Part shown: positions 10,370 to 21,996 of the stretch, in pieces | Layout: the number at the start of each line of letters is the position of its first letter | Numbering within the stretch: the stretch's first letter is position 1 | Origin: Owenia fusiformis | Lineage: Eukaryota > Annelida > Polychaeta > Sabellida > Oweniidae | Assembly (NCBI GenBank): GCA_903813345.2 | Contig: CAIIXF020000008.1 | Coordinates: 28,648,005-28,712,004 of the forward strand | Reading direction: 5' to 3' | DNA length: 64,000 nucleotides | Notes under the pieces: generated by a model | Told to the model about the DNA's origin: nothing | Databases searched by the model: none | What the model saw: only the letters and a program-made list of their open reading frames with translations | Position numbers and translations under genes: made by a program

Positions 10370-12078
10370 GTTCAGAAGCTCCCTGCGTGGAAACAAAAAA
10401 TCCATTAGATGATACTGTGCATTATGCGGATGAGCTTGTGGAAATCAAGAAAGAACCATCTGACCCCACACCAACATTGGAAATGTCTGAACTTACAGGG
10501 GATGTGTCTGAACTTACAGGGGATGTATCTGAACGTACAGGGGATGTGTCTGAACGTACAGGGGATGTGTCTGAACTTACAGGGGATGTGTCTGAATCTA
10601 CAGGGGATGTGTCTGAACTTAAAGGGAATAAACAAGAACTATTCAAGAACACCTCACCAGCGTTTCCTGAACGTATGGAGGACAGTCCAGAATTACTCCA
10701 AAGCACCCCAGTTCCAGAAACGTTCAAACATTCAGGGTATTCACAAGAATTACTCCAAAACACCTCCAAATCTGGTGATATAAAGCAATTCAGATGTGCA
10801 TATCCAGAGTGTGGAATGAAATTTAGTCGAAAGTTTAATTTAAACCGCCACCATAAAAAATGTCATCTTGAAATTAAGCAAGAATTACTCCAAAACACTC
10901 CAATATCTGGAGGAAGAAAGATTTTGAGATGTTTAAATCCTGAGTGTGGAAAGATATTCAGTTCAAAGTTTAATTTAAAACGACATCTAAAAAGATTTCA
11001 TTCTGAACTTAAGGAAATCAATCAAGAATTATTCCAAAACACCACAAAATCTGGAAGAATAAAGACTTTTAAACAAGAATTATCTGAAAACACCTCAGCA
11101 GATCTTCCTGAACTTGTGAAGGACAGTCAGGAACTATTTCCAAATACCTTAACCCCAAAAAAGTCTGAACTTTCAGGTGGTAAACAAAAGTTATTCCAAA
11201 ACACTGGGAAATCTAGAAGAAAGGGGATTTTGAAATGTGCAAATCCAAAGTGTGAAAAAAAATTCAGTTCAAAGTTTAATTTAAAGCGACACCTAAAAAG
11301 ATTTCATCCTGAACTAAAAGAAATCAAGCAAGAATTATTCCAAAACACCACAACTTCAAAAAAGTCTTCAGGGGATACTCAAAAATTATTCCAAAACACT
11401 TTGAATTCTGGAAAAATAATTTTGAGATGTGCAAATCCAGAGTGTGGAAAGAAATTCAGTTCAAAGTTTAATTTAAAGCGGCACCAAAAAAGATTCCATG
11501 TTTCTGTTGATGGCTTTCATCCTGAGTCTGAAAGGAAATCCAGTTCCAAGTTCAATTTGAATAAACACCAAAAAGGATTTCCTGTTTGTGATGAAATTAT
11601 GGGGAGTAGACAAGAATTAACAATCAAAAAGTCTGATAAAATACTCTGTGAATTGTGCGCCACACCAATTTCACAAATGTCAGGATATAGGAAACATATG
11701 AAATCCAAGCATGGGATGGGCTTATTTACCTGTGATATATGTAAGAGACAATTTGTAGGGAAAGGTGCATTATCAGAGCATATATCTCTTGTTCATGTGG
11801 GAGTTGACCCTTTCCTGTGTGAACAACCTGACTGTGGGAAGTGCTTCAGTAACGAGTTCTCTTTGAAGCGACACCAAAAAAGATATCATTCTCTGTATGA
11901 TGAGTGCTCCGATACACCTTTTCACTGTGCAGCACTTAGCTGTGGGAAAAGCTTCAGTACTAGGTTTAATTTAAACCGCCACCAAAGAAATCAACATGGT
12001 ATTCATGATATAGATGAATATTCTGAGGCTGTAAAAAAAGAAGAGGAACCTGAAATAACTGCTGCTGATGTTGAGTAA
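10370..12078 (+). CDS. Large C2H2 zinc-finger protein, module C (single long terminal exon)
   Basis: The acceptor is catatttcag (AG at 10368-10369); two leading bases then SEAPCVETK. There is no ATG at the start of the open frame, so this is an internal-to-terminal exon with phase-1 entry, running to TAA at 12076. In order it has: an acidic head with a VEIKKEP motif that fits a SUMO-acceptor site; seven copies of a 7-residue repeat (SELTGDV type); then repeating blocks of a (K/S)QELFQNT motif followed by a C-x4-C finger ending KFNLKRH. Four such fingers are intact (CAYPEC, CLNPEC, CANPKC, CANPEC). A fifth copy near 11521-11580 has lost its cysteines (HPESERKSSSKFNLNKH). Four more fingers follow (CELC, CDIC, CEQPDC, CAALSC). 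The tail again has a VKKEEEP motif. Growth by internal duplication is plain. Probable transcription regulator. Confidence 0.92.
10485..10630 (+). repeat. 21-bp coding tandem repeat, seven copies
   Basis: TCTGAACTTACAGGGGATGTG-type units repeat head to tail inside module C and encode a heptapeptide (SELTGDV, with variants SERTGDV, SESTGDV and SELKGNK). No frame on either strand is interrupted, as expected for a 21-bp unit. Confidence 0.95.
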
Positions 12079-14070
12079 AATGTGTGAAGTAGTGTTAAGT
12101 AAGTTGTGTGATAAATCCTATGAAACGACCTACGCACATGAAAGCCATACGCACATTGAAAGCCATACATGAATACTACCATTGACTTGTGCTATATGTC
12201 AGAAAACGTCTTGCTGTCATAAAGGAACGTTAACCTATGCTAAAAAACTTGCTTTAGAAAATGTATTAAAACGTAAAGAAACACTAGTCTCATGAACATG
12301 GACATATTTGCAAATTCTGTGAAAATATGTTTACATTCATAAAACTCGGCAAGCTGTGAAAATGTACATAAACTGTGGATAGTTTTGGCCTTAAATTGTC
12401 TTTTAGTCATTACTTTGTTTCAAATGAGTACAAATATGAAATATAGATTTAATAAAAAACAATCTGTCATGTATATGAGTTTTTTAATGGGATCGATCAG
12501 AATTTATACTGCTGAGCTCTGTTAAAATGATAGCTGGTTTCCAATGATCATGATATACAGTAAAACCTTTAGTAACCATCATTAGAAATCTGTCACTGGT
12601 TATCCACTTGGAAAGGCGGGCATTTCGGTAACAAAATGTCAGAACCTTAAAGGAATGATTTTACTGACCAAGGCCAAAAAGCTCATGCAAAAACAGAACT
12701 ACTAAAATGCTTAAAATCTGCACTTGTCACCCATTCTGTTTATGTAACAATAGTGAGGTATTAAATCGATGATTCTGCTGTCTTCTGAACTATTTGTTCG
12801 CAAACATGTACATTTTCTTAAACATATGATACTGACACGACGCATTTATGATGAAAATGTCATGGGAAATCTGCCTACAGCTCATTGCTGTAACCAGCAT
12901 AATCAAGTGGGATGTTGAAGAATAAGCTTGACATAAACTGATAACATTGAAAATAGTTATAAATATTAGTAGTCCCCAAGATCATTGTTTCTTAAATGTT
13001 GTGGGACAGTAAAAATCAATCATCTAAATCTATAAGACAGTTTTATCAATATGATATAATTTTATTGAAAAACCCTTTGAAACTTGCACCAATGTTCTCC
13101 CCACATCACTGAGGTACAACACCTCAATGTTGTTCATAACACCAAAATGCTCCTCAATTCAATGTACCTTCTAAAAGGACCATGACAGAAAACATATTGT
13201 TTTAATAAAAAACACTGTATTTATGGCGAGAAAGGACTCATGGAGAAATATATCAATGTTCAAAATCACTTGCCATACTACGCCTTGTCCTTAACAGTAA
13301 GAGGAGGAAAACCCCATGATTCAATTGATGACATACAATTTCCTCTTTCACGCACCTCCTTTCCCAGAAGTACGTATATTTGTTTACAAGATGGCGACTT
13401 TCATTAAGGAAAAATAATTGACCTAGTTTTAAACCAATCAATGATCGACTCGCTAAACCAATAGCGATGATGTCATCTCAATACAGATTTACATTAGAAG
13501 TGTATGTCATCTTTGAACCCTGGGGTTTCTCCCCCTCTTTTAACAGTTTAAGAAATAGTAAAGTTATGCACAAAAAATTACAAAGAACCAAAAATGTTGC
13601 ACAAAAATACAAAATCATAAAATATTACACAAAAGATTTTTTGCCAATTGCATACTTTTGGAAGTAATTGATTCCCCGATCTTCTCATATGGTTCTTAAC
13701 AAGTCTGTTTTATATGAAGAACAATATTTAATTTTAATTTAATTCACTTTATTTCAAATGTTTCAAATACAGTGTTTTACATTGACATGAAAAGACACCC
13801 CGAGGGGTGTATATTTTCCATGTTTAACATACAATATAGCATTTATTAAATTAACAGTCAGGTTATAATTTAGAAATGCTTCTCAGTTTTGTTGTTGGGA
13901 AATTTCTTTTTTGGCGTTGGCCATAAGTAAATGACATGCTGTGAGTTTTTGAAGTACTCAAGTGCCTCTTTGTGTGAGTCAAGTAACTTTGGCTTTATTT
14001 TTTTTCAAATTACTGACTAAAAGAGTTCAAAAGATATTGATGAAACTCATATTTTGGTACTGTTTTTCAG
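12079..14070. other. Module C 3-prime region and spacer, no gene
   Basis: Holds AATAAA at 12451, a short duplication (GAAAGCCATAC at about 12140-12170), and a TACAGTAAAACCTTTAGTAA stretch at 12556 that resembles a pogo/Tigger-type transposon end without a partner. The block 13184-13280 resembles 33380-33470 (AAAACAT(A/G)TTGTTTTAATAAA and ACTCATGG), a dispersed repeat. No exon supported. Confidence 0.5.
12451..12456 (+). promoter_or_regulatory. Poly(A) signal AATAAA for module C
   Basis: Canonical hexamer about 370 bp after the module C stop. Confidence 0.45.
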
Positions 14071-14134
14071 AACAAGTAGCTGAGCCTAGCACTTCAGCGA
14101 ATGCAGATCAAGTTGAAGATGACACCAAACAGCA
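14071..14134 (+). CDS. Candidate linker exon of module D
   Basis: The 64-nt segment follows a strong acceptor (ctgtttttcag) and ends at CAGCA|gtgagt, a good donor. The open frame has two leading bases (phase 1, as in modules A to C) and reads QVAEPSTSANADQVEDDTKQ, leaving CA. The leftover CA plus the single leading A of the exon at 21997 makes CAA (Gln), so the frame runs into the transposase-like module nearly 7.9 kb downstream. The acidic, Ser/Thr-rich composition resembles linkers of the other modules. The join rests on splice signals and phase, so it is moderate evidence. Confidence 0.5.
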
Positions 14135-14204
14135 GTGAGTATATTTTTTCTTTGCAGATTAACATCTTCTGGATTGTCAGATTCTTGCACATGTGTCTCT
14201 TGTT

Positions 14205-14455
14205 TAGCAATATTTTTGAAATTCGGGAGAATCAGAATTATCGGGGTGAAAATTGAGATTTTTCCTGAAAAATCGGGAGAAAATCTTGATTTCTCTGAAA
14301 AAATAATCAGGACTTCTAGAATGAAATCGGGAGAAAAATTGGGTTTCAAAAACTATATCAGCAATTCAAAAAAATCAGGAAAATATCAGGATTACTAAAA
14401 ATAAATCGGAAGAAAATTGGGACTGCTAAAAAATCGGTAGAAAATCGGGGTTTTA
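14205..14455 (+). repeat. Degenerate AAATCGGGAGAAAAT repeat
   Basis: Five or six imperfect copies of AAATCGG(G/A)AGAAAAT with (T/C)TGATTTCT-like spacers, directly after the small exon's donor. Confidence 0.7.
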
Positions 14456-16864
14456 TAGATAATTTGTTGAATATGTTTTTTCATTGCATTTGGGCCTTTT
14501 TATTATCTTAATTTAACCATCATATAATTAATAATGTGAATACACCCTCACAACATTATGCTCATTTAATCATGGTTTTCCATATCCATTAGGACCTCAC
14601 ACCACATAACTTGCAATAGTTAAATATCAGAAATAATTATGTAATCTTCATTGAGTCCTCACATAATCAATTATCTTTCTGATAAAGCAAATCAGATTGA
14701 AATCGCATGGATACTTGTTTGTGTTACATTAAGTCAAAGAACCCTGTCAGTCATAACATATATATTGAGAGTGGGTATAAAAGGCAGATGGAACAGCCCA
14801 CAACAGCCAAATATGGGAGTTTAAAGAGACTCTATTGAGACTTCTCTGTGGCATTTTTTCTTTCTTCCTTTTTGTTTTGAATTTTTAACACCATAACATT
14901 AACTAACTAATCAATATGCAACTTTTCAGCACGTAGAATCTTAAAATATTAAGTTTGAACATTCCATTTTTATAATGGAGCTCAATGGGAAAAACGACAC
15001 AATTTGAATTATTTTCAAACGTAGCGGTGCGATTTTCTTGAAATTGACAGATATAATAAATATTGGTAAGGTGAAATGTTTGAAGAAAAATGAAGAAAAT
15101 TCACCATCCTGGTTACGCAAAATATAGAAAAATGTGAAATAATCATAAAAACCTGTAAAAATAGATTGAAGGGGGTGATTTCCATTTTTAATGTGCCTCA
15201 CACTACTACAGGGTAACCATAGTTTTGGTAATGGTTTACTAATCTTAAAAGCATATCTTCCAGCATGTGTATCAAGCACAAGTAATACAATAATATATAA
15301 GTGAGTTATCATTAATTGGAATGGTATTATTGTATTCCTAAGCAATGACGACAAAAAGGTAAAAGCGATCATATCACATACTAGTTCTTACCATCAGATC
15401 GATCGATTATAATGCATTTTAAACAATATGGGAATAGATCTTCAAATTCAAGAATTGAGCTAAATTGTAAGATAATAAATTGCTTATCCCTTATAATCCG
15501 TATCATTCATACTTCAAATGTTTATTTTATACAATGTCCATGTATTTCACTTGCAAAAACCATAAAATCAAAGTTATTTTAGGTTGAAGAATTTTTTCCC
15601 CCTGATAGGGGTGAGTTTTGGGGGTAGGGGGACTAACATGGTATTTTAAGGGTTGCCAACATGGTTTTTTGGATTCAGCATAAAAAGTTACATAAGAAAC
15701 ACTTGTCAGAACACTTTTAACACTAAACGCCTACCACATTTTACAGAGAGACCTTTTGCAGAAAAGCACCCGGTCTATTATAACTGTATAATCCCCTTCT
15801 CGGAATCATACTGAATTATAATATTTCGATGTGCTTATTTTAGCTGCTGTAGTTTAGGTCACTTGATGAGATATTCAGTAACATGCTAAATAATCACTGG
15901 TAATAAGCAATATGAATTCTTCAACACAATCATTTTCAACAGCTTTTCAACACAATCATGAATTTAGTGATCTGACCCTTAAAATACTTTTAAGGGGGAA
16001 TAGTTTGTCCACCTGTAGGCGTGTAGCATCTTTTTCTAGCCATATTTTCCTAGGCCTGCTAGCTGGAAAACCTATTTCAGTGTGCAAGTTTAGCATTGTT
16101 TTCCCATTGATCATTTGAGTTCTCACGTCAATATTATGTGGAAATAAAAATGATAAGATGTCAAAAAGAGTAGTTTACTTTATTGTAAGAAATCAAAAAT
16201 AAAATAAGGTTTGGGCAGGAAGGGAACAGGTGAAATCCTTGGGATACATGAATTAATTAATAATTATACAAAACTTATTCATGTTTCTACCATTTAGGGT
16301 GACCCTGTGTTTTATTCTACTGGGACTGGTTATACCGGTGCAAAATATTACAAAAATATTATTTACTTATTATCATAATTTAATGTGACAATATCAGTCT
16401 TATCTTCAAATTTGTCTATAATAGTTTGCCTGTAAGGTTGGGCAAGCCGTCTTTTACGTTGATTGTATAAGATGTTGATTTTGAAAAGCTCTTATGGGCT
16501 CATTCTACAATATGTACTGTAACATAAATGTAAGGGTACCAGTATGTAGTCCAGTATTTAGTAAACAAAGGAGTATTTTGGTCAACTCAATACATCTGAT
16601 AAACACTACATGAAGTCTTTTCTATGCAATGATTATATACACAGGCACTTATTCATTGTTACTGCGAATTTCAAAAGCCTCCAAATTGTGTGGAATAGAG
16701 CATGCAATGTTTTTCAGTTTCAAGCAGGTTTTAGTACATTCTGACCAATTGTATTTTCAGACTTATTCATTTCATGATTATGTAATACTGACCTACTTAT
16801 CTGCCTAGCATATCTTTAAATGTCCAGTTCAAACAAAATTAGAAAATTTTCAAACTTTCTACTA
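14456..16864. other. Intron-like sequence, no gene
   Basis: AT-rich. A 143-codon open stretch on the - strand (14941-15372) is very hydrophobic, has no start context or splice support and no family look; I regard it as chance. Nothing else is seen. Confidence 0.5.
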
Positions 16865-18124
16865 CACGGTGTTATAGCATGACAGTTACGACAAGGCGAT
16901 TTGCAAAATTTTGCGGTAACGATAACAAAAAATGGCGGATGGGAAAGACAGCATGTCCTCTTTCTCGCCTGTAGGCAAGATTCACGGATAAGATTTCCTT
17001 TTTAACTAGTTCCGTTCGGTGATGTATATATGGATGGTTATAAAGACTGGGTCAAATCTGCCAGGTGGTTTACTAGAAGCGGAATATAAGGTGTAAACTT
17101 ACCGACTGAGATGTCCAAGTTCATATTTTTTAGTGATTTCTCAGCATATGTGCCTCAGAGCCTCTCAACTTATTAACAGTAAGTAAACTGTGTATAAACA
17201 AGCCATAAAATGACAAATCCAGAACAGGAACGTGGTCATAATGTAAATAATAAGGTTTCAAACGCAATGTCGTTAGACGAGTACGTATGAATTCTATGGA
17301 CAGTAACGTATTGTATTAGATGTACATTAGATATTTAGCGGACGGTTACGTGCATGCACATCTTTCAAGTTAATGTTGCTAGTTCTGATAGCCTCTTTCC
17401 ATGTAATTGTTATAATGGGTAAGAAATGGAATATTGAATTGCTTATATTTGTTTTCACGACTCGAAAGAGACGCTCTTGTTTGAGCCTCTATAGGGCAAG
17501 GAAAAAATTGTGTCTTGCTTTATTAATGAAACCAATTTAAGTCAAAAAGAAAGCAATGAAGAGGCAAAAGAAGAATTAGCATCAAGTACTGATGAATATG
17601 ACAAAATTAATAACAATGCATCTGGGATACATATTTGAAAGAGGTTCGCTTAACTGTCAATCATTTTTTGGCGTAACCGCAAATTAAAAATACAATACTA
17701 TGGCTTAAGTAGAACATATTAGGTGATTTCCAATGCTCAATTGGCTTTTTATGATCGTTTGTAGGTTACATCTTTATACCCCGAGGTCGTTAGGCAATGT
17801 AGACCATGCCCTAACGACAAAAATAAACAAATTACTAAATTTTGTGTAGTTTTGAATTTCAAACTCAACAGTTTTTCGCTTATATCTTGTAATCCCCGGG
17901 CATCAATTTGCAAAGAATACGTTCAAAATACACATTACTAAATGTATCACCGAATGCGATGTCTACAAAAATCGTTCATCCTTTCATTGATACATAGTAG
18001 AAGAAAATACTACACCAACCTTAGTTTTCTGTTCCATCGCGGCCATTTTATTGGATAAATCAGTGATCGTAGTCGTCTAATCTCGTTTTCAGAGGTGTCG
18101 TAACTGTCATGCTATAACACCGTG
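16865..18124. mobile_element. Transib-like non-autonomous DNA transposon (1,260 bp)
   Basis: The ends are 29-bp perfect terminal inverted repeats starting CACGGTGTTATAGCATGACA (16865-16893 and 18096-18124). They are flanked by a perfect 5-bp duplication TACTA (16860-16864 and 18125-18129). A CAC-G/A-GTG start together with a 5-bp target duplication is the signature of the Transib superfamily, whose ends resemble the RAG heptamer CACAGTG. No transposase frame is visible inside, so the element is non-autonomous. The interior contains a GTAACGATAACAAAA stretch and, near 17775-17815, a short inverted repeat around CCTAACGAC. Confidence 0.75.
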
Positions 18125-18630
18125 TACTATAACAAGATTGTTACCATGACTAAAAATGTGAAATCAAATTCTGAAAATGTTTTTTAGTTTTTGTGAAATA
18201 AGACAATATCCTAATTATCCTTTTCGGAAATATGCTCATTAGTATAACTGAAATTTTAAATTTCAACCAATGGCCATCTCTTATCTGTTAAGAAGTAAAC
18301 AAACCTAGCACTAGGCTGTATCTCTCTTGTAGCAGACCTAGGTGCATTCATTCACCCTCTGGGTCTCCTTACGACAATCCAACGCATTAGAGGCGGTGTT
18401 CACCGTCTAGTAGCAGACCATGAGTTTCTCTATATGCTGGACATTTAAACTGGCCACATTAGCACTGATTGGCTGAACTGTGACAGCTTGATTAATAGCT
18501 TCACCCAGGTCCAAATCTCTGGGCCTTTAAAGAGTCGCACAATCTTTATCCAATCAGCGTTTGCATTGTGAATCGGCTCACGCATAAAAGGCGAATCCAA
18601 CTCCAGATCCATGCAGGGGTGTATGAGGTA

Positions 18631-19412
18631 CTGTAGATTGGGTTAATTTGGTGCTACTTAATTTGGCGATTTTGCCATTTTTGGCATATTGGCGGCTATT
18701 TAATTTGGCGGATATGCAAAAAAAATTGTTAAGCTTACCCGCTGTTTGCGAATTATCATGTAAATGGGCATGTTTGGCTATGTTCATTTTATCTTTTGAG
18801 GACCAATGGCGATATTCACCACGTTTGTACATATTTGTGAGATCATTCTCTACATTTTGCCCCTCGATCGATGCTGCTCCTTATCCCGTGCCAGGACTAT
18901 AGTCCTGCGAACGTCTTATTCTTTTGCCTGTACGATTACAACTTGGGAGAATTATCTACGCCCCTTACACTTAAGATACCTACTTCAATAGATTCCTGGG
19001 TATTTTAGCATTCTTTTCGTGTAGTTGAATCCACAATTGTTTGGGTATATTTGTTTCTTTGTTCTGCCGATAAACCCACACAGAGGCAAAAGAATAAGAT
19101 ATTCGCAAGACTACAAGTAGAACGTAGAGATAGTCTTGGAATGAGATAATGCTGCTCCTATACCGCGCTTTTTCTTTCTAGTTTTCCCTGAGTATTAAGG
19201 AGTGACTGACCAGTTCTGAGCCAATTTATGAGACATTTTTTCTTATTTTTGGAAAAAACTAAACCGGAAGTGACCTAGATACACTGGACGAAATACCCTA
19301 GATAATTCCTGGGGATTCATTCTAAATTTTGGCGAAGATTTATATTGGCGAATTTTTCAATTTCGCCAAATTCGCCAAATTAAAGCGGGCGCCAAATTAA
19401 CCCAATCTACAG
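18631..19412. mobile_element. 782-bp TA-flanked MITE
   Basis: Ends CTGTAGATTGGGTTAATTTG and its complement are flanked by TA (the pair reads GTACTGTAG ... CTACAGTAC). Both subterminal regions have repeats of TTTGGCG. An inner imperfect inverted repeat pairs GCGAACGTCTTATTCTTTTG (about 18907) with CAAAAGAATAAGATATTCGC (about 19087). This fits a Tc1/mariner-type non-autonomous element. Confidence 0.75.
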
Positions 19413-19978
19413 TACTCGAATCGGAAAGGGCTCGTGAAATCTGAAGTAACATGCACATGGTAAGTGTTTAGAAATGTTTCGATTTATTGAAGAAAATGTG
19501 ATATGGGGGTGGTTCCGAACTTGAAGTCATTGCTGGAAGATATGATTTTAATACGTGAAATTATATCTCAGTATCTATAAATACAGCACTGAAAATAGCA
19601 GTACACATGAAGTACATGCATGATTGTGTCCAGAAATGTTTGAAACCCTTATGGAAATTCTGTCTGCATTTTGTCACCATTGCTCTTTCTTCCCGCATTC
19701 TAGTGCTATTTGGATGAATATATTTATGAATGTATTTCTAACTAAAATATATCTCATTTTTTAGCTCACATGGTGAGCTTTTGCAATCACTCATTTAGAA
19801 ACCACAAACATTTAGATTATAAATACTTGAGTGAGCACGACCACGAATATGTAAAAATGTTATCATGTTTTAATGAAATAAATAAAAAATAAAAATAAAA
19901 AATACACAAGTTGACACAGTTAATGACCACTGATATTGAGTTAGTCCGTGCACATAGCGTATTCTGCCATTTATGTGA

Positions 19979-21614
19979 TACACTGTTGCTCATAAATATG
20001 GAATATTAGATTTGGCAGCTCAGAATTCAAAGTTTGGAGAAAGAGAACATTTATTTGGAGTTGGCTCAGACATTTATTTTTTGGCAAATCATAACCACAT
20101 ATTTCACCTACAAATCAACATTTTTTAGAGAAAGAATATTAACATTTAAGTTTAGAAAATAACTGTTACTTAAACAGGGGTACGCTAAGAATTTTTGCAT
20201 TTTCAAAACACCCCGATCCAAATCGTCATGTAAACAGATCAATCAAAATAAACATCTGGTCATGAAGATTGAAGTGTCCTCTATCCAATGATAGCACTAA
20301 TATATGTTATGTCCTCTTTGTGTTGCAATCAGAGCATCAACCCTACGGGACCAGCATTGAATGAAACATCTGACCTTTCAAAGAGAAATAAGGCCCCATT
20401 CCTCAATCTGGGCAGTGTGTAACGTGTCTTAATTTTGAGGTTGGGGTCCAAGTCACGAATCTCATTACCAAGGTCGTCCCACATTTGCTCTGCATTAGCC
20501 TGATTGGCTGACTTTTGTGCCCATGGTAGCTGGTCCACATTGCTTGCCCTGGTGTAATCCAACACAATGCCACTAGCATATGCAACAGCATGATCACTCT
20601 GCAGTTGAATGTTGCCCCAAAACACTCTGTTTACATGTGGTACTTGATGGAGGTCCAAAAAGTCAATTTACACTGAAATAATGTTTGGTAATCACCAAGG
20701 GGGTGCAATTTCTGTAGTACTGCTCCAAACAACCTCTGTAATACTGCTCCAAATATAAATAGGGTCGCCTTCATGGACTGCCACATCAGTAAGTGTCCTT
20801 ATTGTCTCTTTCCCCGGGTCTACGACAGAAACGAACACAATTATCAACTTTGTGAAGGACACATCTTATTTCTTCACATGCTGTCATATGACACCAAAGA
20901 TTAGGTCAAACGTTTTGGTGCTTTCCTGCCCAATGAAGGCCAATGAATTGTTTTGATCAGTCAGCTGTGGACTCTTTAAAGGTCTCATGGCCTTGCATCC
21001 ATTATAAACAAATCACTGGTTGTCTATAGCTCTGGAACACTGGTTTTTAGGTGAGACAGCCATTCATCTCGTAGACTACTGGTTGACTTTGATGACATAA
21101 ATGCAGCAGGTGGTGGTCTTTTCTTACATTTTTCTCTCTAGGGCTACTATTGCTGTGACCTGGAGTCATATTCCAGTGGCTTTGGTACCACTGCAAAATT
21201 TTAGAGACTGTTCCTGACACACCTTTAGGGTCCGGGCAATGGCAGTTTGTTTCATGCCAGAGAGCGCCATCCCTATGACCTGCCATGCTCTTCTTCGCTC
21301 ACTCTATGGGGCATGCCTTCTAAAAACTCTTCCAACTCTAAATTAAATTTTTATAAATTGGGCATAATGATTACAACTAAGATTTGGACATCTCTTTCAA
21401 GTTACTGATATAATGAGGTCATGGGGTCAACTGAGTGAATACAAGTTTAATCAACCATAAATGTTTTAATTTTTCATACCAATCAGTTTTATATACAAAA
21501 CTGATGAGGGAATGAGAACACATTACAAATTTTCATCAAAATGTTACCATTTTGTAGAAATTCCATCGAACAGTTCGTATCTGTAAAATATTCCAATATA
21601 TGAGCAACAGTGTA
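19979..21614 (-). mobile_element. Decayed full-length Tc1-like transposon
   Basis: Inverted ends CACTGTTGCTCATA(A/T)AT sit at 19981 and, complemented, at 21597-21612, each flanked by TA. Inside, on the - strand, lies a broken Tc1-type transposase. The element sits in the 7.9-kb stretch between the two module D exons. Confidence 0.85.
20329..21310 (-). pseudogene. Tc1-like transposase pseudogene
   Basis: Read from 21310 downward. The N-terminal part shows the helix-turn-helix style of Tc1 transposases (GMALSGMKQTAIARTLKV, then after a frameshift GTVSKILQWYQ, and an S-P-R-E-K motif). The C-terminal part (20658-20329) keeps the end of the DDE domain: a QSDHA motif where QDNARPH-type residues are expected, then LPWAQKSANQANAEQMWDDL matching the usual LPWPA.SPDLNPIE..WD.L. 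The catalytic third acidic residue position is altered (NQANAEQ in place of DLNPIE), and several stops and frameshifts occur between. It cannot make an active enzyme. Confidence 0.85.
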
Positions 21615-21996
21615 TATGATATCATTCTTGAACTAAGTAAACGTGGGCTTTGTTCTAACGGTCAAAATTATGTTATTCAAAGTGACTTTATAATTCTGCG
21701 ATAATACAGATTCAATGTGATATTTACGAACATTTAGTATACTGCTGACCTTGCTCCTAAATATTCTATTTGGCTATTATCAAAAAAATGTTTATTCCCT
21801 GCAATAAATGATTTGATTCCAAGACAATGACAAGCTGAAATCTTTTAGAATCAATTTACAACTTGAATTGCCATGTAAACTATGCTTTGTAAATAAGTTT
21901 GGCACAATAAAACAAACATAATCTAGTAAATTCCCTAAAATAATTTAAATTTCGAATAAAAACATTTGAAAATATAATCCACTCTTGTATTTTCAG

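Noticed and set aside
10405-10783. Open frames on the opposite and other frames over the 21-bp repeat
   Set aside because: A repeat unit divisible by three keeps all frames open; only the + frame continues into fingers.
14941-15372. 143-codon open stretch on the - strand
   Set aside because: Very hydrophobic translation of AT-rich DNA, no splice or start support, no domain look; best explained by chance.
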